From: Gymnorhina tibicen
Lineage: Eukaryota > Chordata > Aves > Passeriformes > Artamidae
Length of the DNA: 64,000 bases
Assembly (NCBI GenBank): GCA_013399875.1
Contig: VXAZ01001833.1
Coordinates: 124,001-188,000, forward strand
Direction: 5' to 3'
The stretch's first letter is position 1; the number at the start of each line of letters is the position of its first letter. Positions 62,726 through 64,000 of the stretch are shown here, one piece after another. The notes under the pieces are model-generated. The model did not search any database. It was given only the letters and a program-made list of their open reading frames with translations, and had not been told where the DNA came from. The translations under genes and the position numbers were made by a program.

Positions 62726-64000
62726 CTTTTAGTCTCCATTCTCTGTTAAAATTTCACACTTGCCCTGTGGGACTGGTAAGGGGTAAGCAGGTCCTTCTGG
62801 TTACTCCTTGGCTCTCCAGTCAGCAACCCATCTTATGGGTAGGAATTACGGAGTCTCAGTTGGAGCCTTATTACCTCCCATGCACCATTGCGGTAGCAAC
62901 CGGCACCTGCTCTTCTTCAGCCTTCAGCAACCCCACAACAGAAGGGTCCTCCAAGAGACTAGGCAAGGTAGACAGCTCCCTAACTTCCTTCATCTCCAAG
63001 GCAGCTATATCAAAGGCCAATTTTTATCCTTTTGGATCCTTGAAATACCCTCTCCTGAGGCAGTTTAAACCAAAGGTGCCTCTCAGCCAATCATAATAAG
63101 GTGCTTTTTCCTGCTCAGTCCCAATCAGGCTGACTTCAGCCTCCAATACAGTAGCTGTCGGGTTTCCCTTGTCATTCCAGAAATATAAATGGATTCTGCC
63201 TCTGCATAGCTTGATGACATTAGGGTACATTGTGCACTGGTGTCTACTAGAGACTCCTGTGGGGCTGATGGGCCAGGTCATCAGATCCACACAGTCCAGT
63301 AAACCCAGTGTCCTTCTCCTCCACCTGGCAGGGGTCAGACCACTCTAGTCCCGGTCATAGGATTCCTCACTTACTTCTTTTGAAAACAGATTAGAATTCC
63401 TTTCCATATGATCTGGAGGAAGATCAATCCTTCCACTCTTCCTGGGGAATATTAGCTGAAGTCTGGACAGCAAGTTTTCTGGAAGAACCCTCATTTGTGA
63501 TTGTTTTCCCTTGAAGTTTGGGTACACTTGCCTCTAGGGTTGTGGGACAGATAGTAAGTGGGATAGATTTTTCCATCCCACTTACTCATGTCCTCTCCAA
63601 ATACACACCCCATGGTGTGTATTTTCTATAACCTCTCTCTTGATGAAAAGAAGGCTTCCTGTTAATAGCTGAGACACTGGTCCACATATGGCTCACGTGC
63701 ATTGGACTTGGTCTGGATCTGTGGGTAATTGCAGGTTTTCTGTGTGCAAATGGGTAATCTCTAGCACAGCTAATTCCCTGAGGTATGGGATTCCTCTTTC
63801 CATTGTGATCCACTTGCAAGAGCATCACATAACATCTTCCTTGTAGGGATACCTTTACTTCACGTTTGACTAGGGTCACCTTCAGAGAGTCTGAGGACTT
63901 GTGTCCCTTTTACAATCACTTTGTCAATGCCCCCTTCCCTAGAAGTGATCCAGCTGCTTGACTTCCCTAGCCTTTTATTCCAGGCTACTGGCCCCACAAC
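62726..64000 (-). pseudogene. ERVL-like gag-end/protease/RT-start remnant (runs off window)
   Basis: The minus strand from 64,000 down to 62,726 is the 5' internal part of the ERVL-like provirus. The protease active-site region reads SLVDTSAQCTLMPSS (about 63,209-63,253). The catalytic Asp-Thr is present, but the following Gly of the usual DTGA has become Ser. After a frameshift comes LRRGYFKDPKG (about 63,024-63,056) and then LPSLLEDPSVVGLLKAEEEQ (about 62,900-62,960). The RT N-terminus starts near 62,790 and EWRL is readable at 62,730-62,741, where the CR1 interrupts it. Sequence from about 63,300 to 64,000 is taken to be late gag; no zinc knuckle could be recognised. Stops and frameshifts occur throughout. 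The 5' LTR, if present, lies outside the window. Confidence 0.82.
63553..63624. repeat. Two adjacent perfect hairpins in the ERVL gag/pro region
   Basis: The first stem is AGTAAGTGGGAT (63,553-63,564) with ATCCCACTTACT (63,575-63,586) and a 10-base loop. The second is AAATACACACC (63,599-63,609) with GGTGTGTATTT (63,614-63,624) and a CCAT loop. Both stems are perfect, 12 and 11 bp, and only 12 bases apart. Confidence 0.9.

Overview
The window looks like avian nuclear DNA. Its most recognisable content is CR1 LINE retrotransposons with the octamer tail typical of bird CR1 (ATTCTRTG/ATCACAGA-type), LTRs and an internal remnant of an ERVL-like endogenous retrovirus whose LTR family is common in birds, and a nuclear copy of mitochondrial ND4L/ND4 (NUMT). 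I cannot name the species. No protein-coding exon, tRNA, rRNA or CRISPR array could be supported. The short open frames on both strands have no recognisable domains, and the longest ones fall inside CR1 or LTR sequence. The window is best read as an AT-rich intergenic or deep-intronic stretch that has collected repeats of several ages. Layout: 1-9.2 kb is unassigned AT-rich DNA. A short LTR-like promoter unit lies at about 9.20-9.48 kb. Small CR1 relics are at 11.0 and 14.4 kb, followed by a larger CR1 (+) at 14.6-15.53 kb. From 15.5 to 22.7 kb the DNA is unassigned. CR1 (+) fills 22.75-23.72 kb. A (GATTAGA)6 array sits at 26.93 kb. A solo ERVL-type LTR with a 5-bp target duplication occupies 28,718-29,323, and a CR1 tail lies at 31.0-31.2 kb. 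A NUMT at about 31.99-33.1 kb is interrupted by a 469-bp solo LTR with a 6-bp target duplication (32,256-32,724). Another solo LTR with a 5-bp duplication lies at 37,965-38,759. A CR1 (-) at 41.18-43.2 kb carries 2.36 identical copies of a 433-bp tandem repeat inside its reverse transcriptase region. Further CR1 pieces are at 48.6-49.45 (+), 51.6-52.1 (+), 53.54-53.9 (-) and 57.17-58.35 kb (+). The last 4.4 kb is a minus-strand ERVL-like provirus remnant: gag/pro and the start of RT at 62.73-64.0 kb (running off the window), a 2.1-kb CR1 inserted in RT at 60.60-62.73 kb, the RT palm at 60.22-60.60 kb, and the 3' LTR at 59.56-60.17 kb. How the parts relate: nothing here forms an operon or pathway. 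The history is one of nested insertions: mitochondrial DNA then LTR at 32 kb, retrovirus then CR1 at 60-63 kb, and CR1 then internal tandem amplification at 42 kb. All reverse transcriptase remnants carry stops, frameshifts or lost catalytic residues, so none looks capable of autonomous movement. I found no new biological system. The points most worth a second look are the dated nest LTR-in-NUMT, the perfect 433-bp repeat inside an old CR1, the ERVL split by CR1, and two adjacent perfect hairpins in the ERVL gag/pro region.
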